Shown here: piece after piece, positions 63,943 through 64,000 of the stretch
How positions within the stretch are numbered: the first letter of the stretch is position 1
Layout of the letters: the number at the start of each line of letters is the position of its first letter
Source of the DNA: Granulicella sp.
Lineage (GTDB): Bacteria > Acidobacteriota > Terriglobia > Terriglobales > Acidobacteriaceae
Length of the DNA: 64,000 nucleotides
Direction of reading: 5' to 3'
Assembly: GCA_027450185.1 (NCBI GenBank)
Contig: DAIDKF010000001.1
Location: 1-64,000, forward strand
The notes under the pieces: model-generated
Databases searched by the model: none
Told to the model about the DNA's origin: nothing
The model's input: the letters and a program-made list of their open reading frames with translations, nothing else
Program-made: the position numbers and the translations under genes

Positions 63943-64000
63943 ATGAACTGCCAGTGCTGGCGAGATGCCGCTCGCAACGTGGGTCACGTTCAGTTCCTTT
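63943..64000 (+). CDS. Possible start of a further gene (window edge)
   Basis: ATG at 63943 with GGAGG six bases upstream opens a frame of 19 residues (MNCQCWRDAARN...) to the window end. Too short to judge. Confidence 0.25.
   Translation, partial: MNCQCWRDAARNVGHVQFL

Overview
The window looks like a chromosome segment from a soil Acidobacteriota, most likely Terriglobia / Acidobacteriaceae (Granulicella, Terriglobus or Edaphobacter type). This is inferred from the gene families, not from a database match. They include a very large Oar-like TonB-dependent transporter beside a membrane-anchored winged-helix regulator, an NHL/Ig surface protein, hopanoid genes (hpnC, hpnD, hpnE, hpnJ), futalosine-pathway menaquinone synthesis (mqnD), HemQ, a tandem DUF507 pair and many secreted glycoside hydrolases. 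Genes are dense on both strands, and many starts overlap the previous stop (ATGA).

Layout. 0-2.6 kb is a gene-poor, mobile-element-rich flank: a partial gene, an IS1380-family transposase, a leftover copy of its terminal sequence, and the 3' half of a tRNA-Thr(CGT) that looks like an integration scar. 2.7-9.0 kb holds uronate and carbohydrate genes (kduD, a secreted cupin, kduI, a Gfo/Idh/MocA oxidoreductase, a flavin reductase), a pyruvate/indolepyruvate-type decarboxylase and a STAS protein. 9.5-16 kb is a glucuronoxylan operon: GH3 beta-xylosidase/glucosidase with PA14, GH67 alpha-glucuronidase and D-mannonate dehydratase. ManD and KduI/KduD both lead to 2-keto-3-deoxygluconate. 16.2-18.7 kb is metY-metX (methionine), preceded by a leader with a strong terminator hairpin.

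18.78-29.37 kb is a putative genomic island in tRNA-Lys(CTT). A 23-bp exact copy of the tRNA 3' end, including its encoded CCA, lies at the far left; the complete tRNA lies at the right. Inside are a GH71 alpha-1,3-glucanase, a regulator, a divergent TonB-dependent transporter, a GH31 alpha-glucosidase and a decayed ISAs1 transposase. The content suggests acquired use of alpha-1,3-glucan, such as fungal cell wall. I saw no integrase.

29.4-49.3 kb is mostly core: mqnD, bioY, a DivIC/FtsB-like protein, small proteins, a dienelactone hydrolase, mlaF-mlaE, an alcohol dehydrogenase translationally coupled to hpnC-hpnD-hpnE (squalene synthesis), two EamA/SMR-like half-transporters, radical-SAM hpnJ, an adaptor-TPR-TolC export operon, recJ with a small partner, and two DUF507 genes. 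tRNA-Glu(CTC) and tRNA-Ser(GGA) flank a dead IS1595/ISXO2-like transposase fragment. 49.9-64 kb carries nth, hemQ, a DedA protein, a natural ligase-ACP-acyltransferase fusion, ino1, an unknown gene, engB, the NHL/Ig protein, glgX and an MFS exporter.

Two convergent gene pairs (hpnE/half-transporter 2 and dedA/ligase fusion) share one CTAG in which both stop codons lie. No CRISPR array, rRNA or replication origin was seen.
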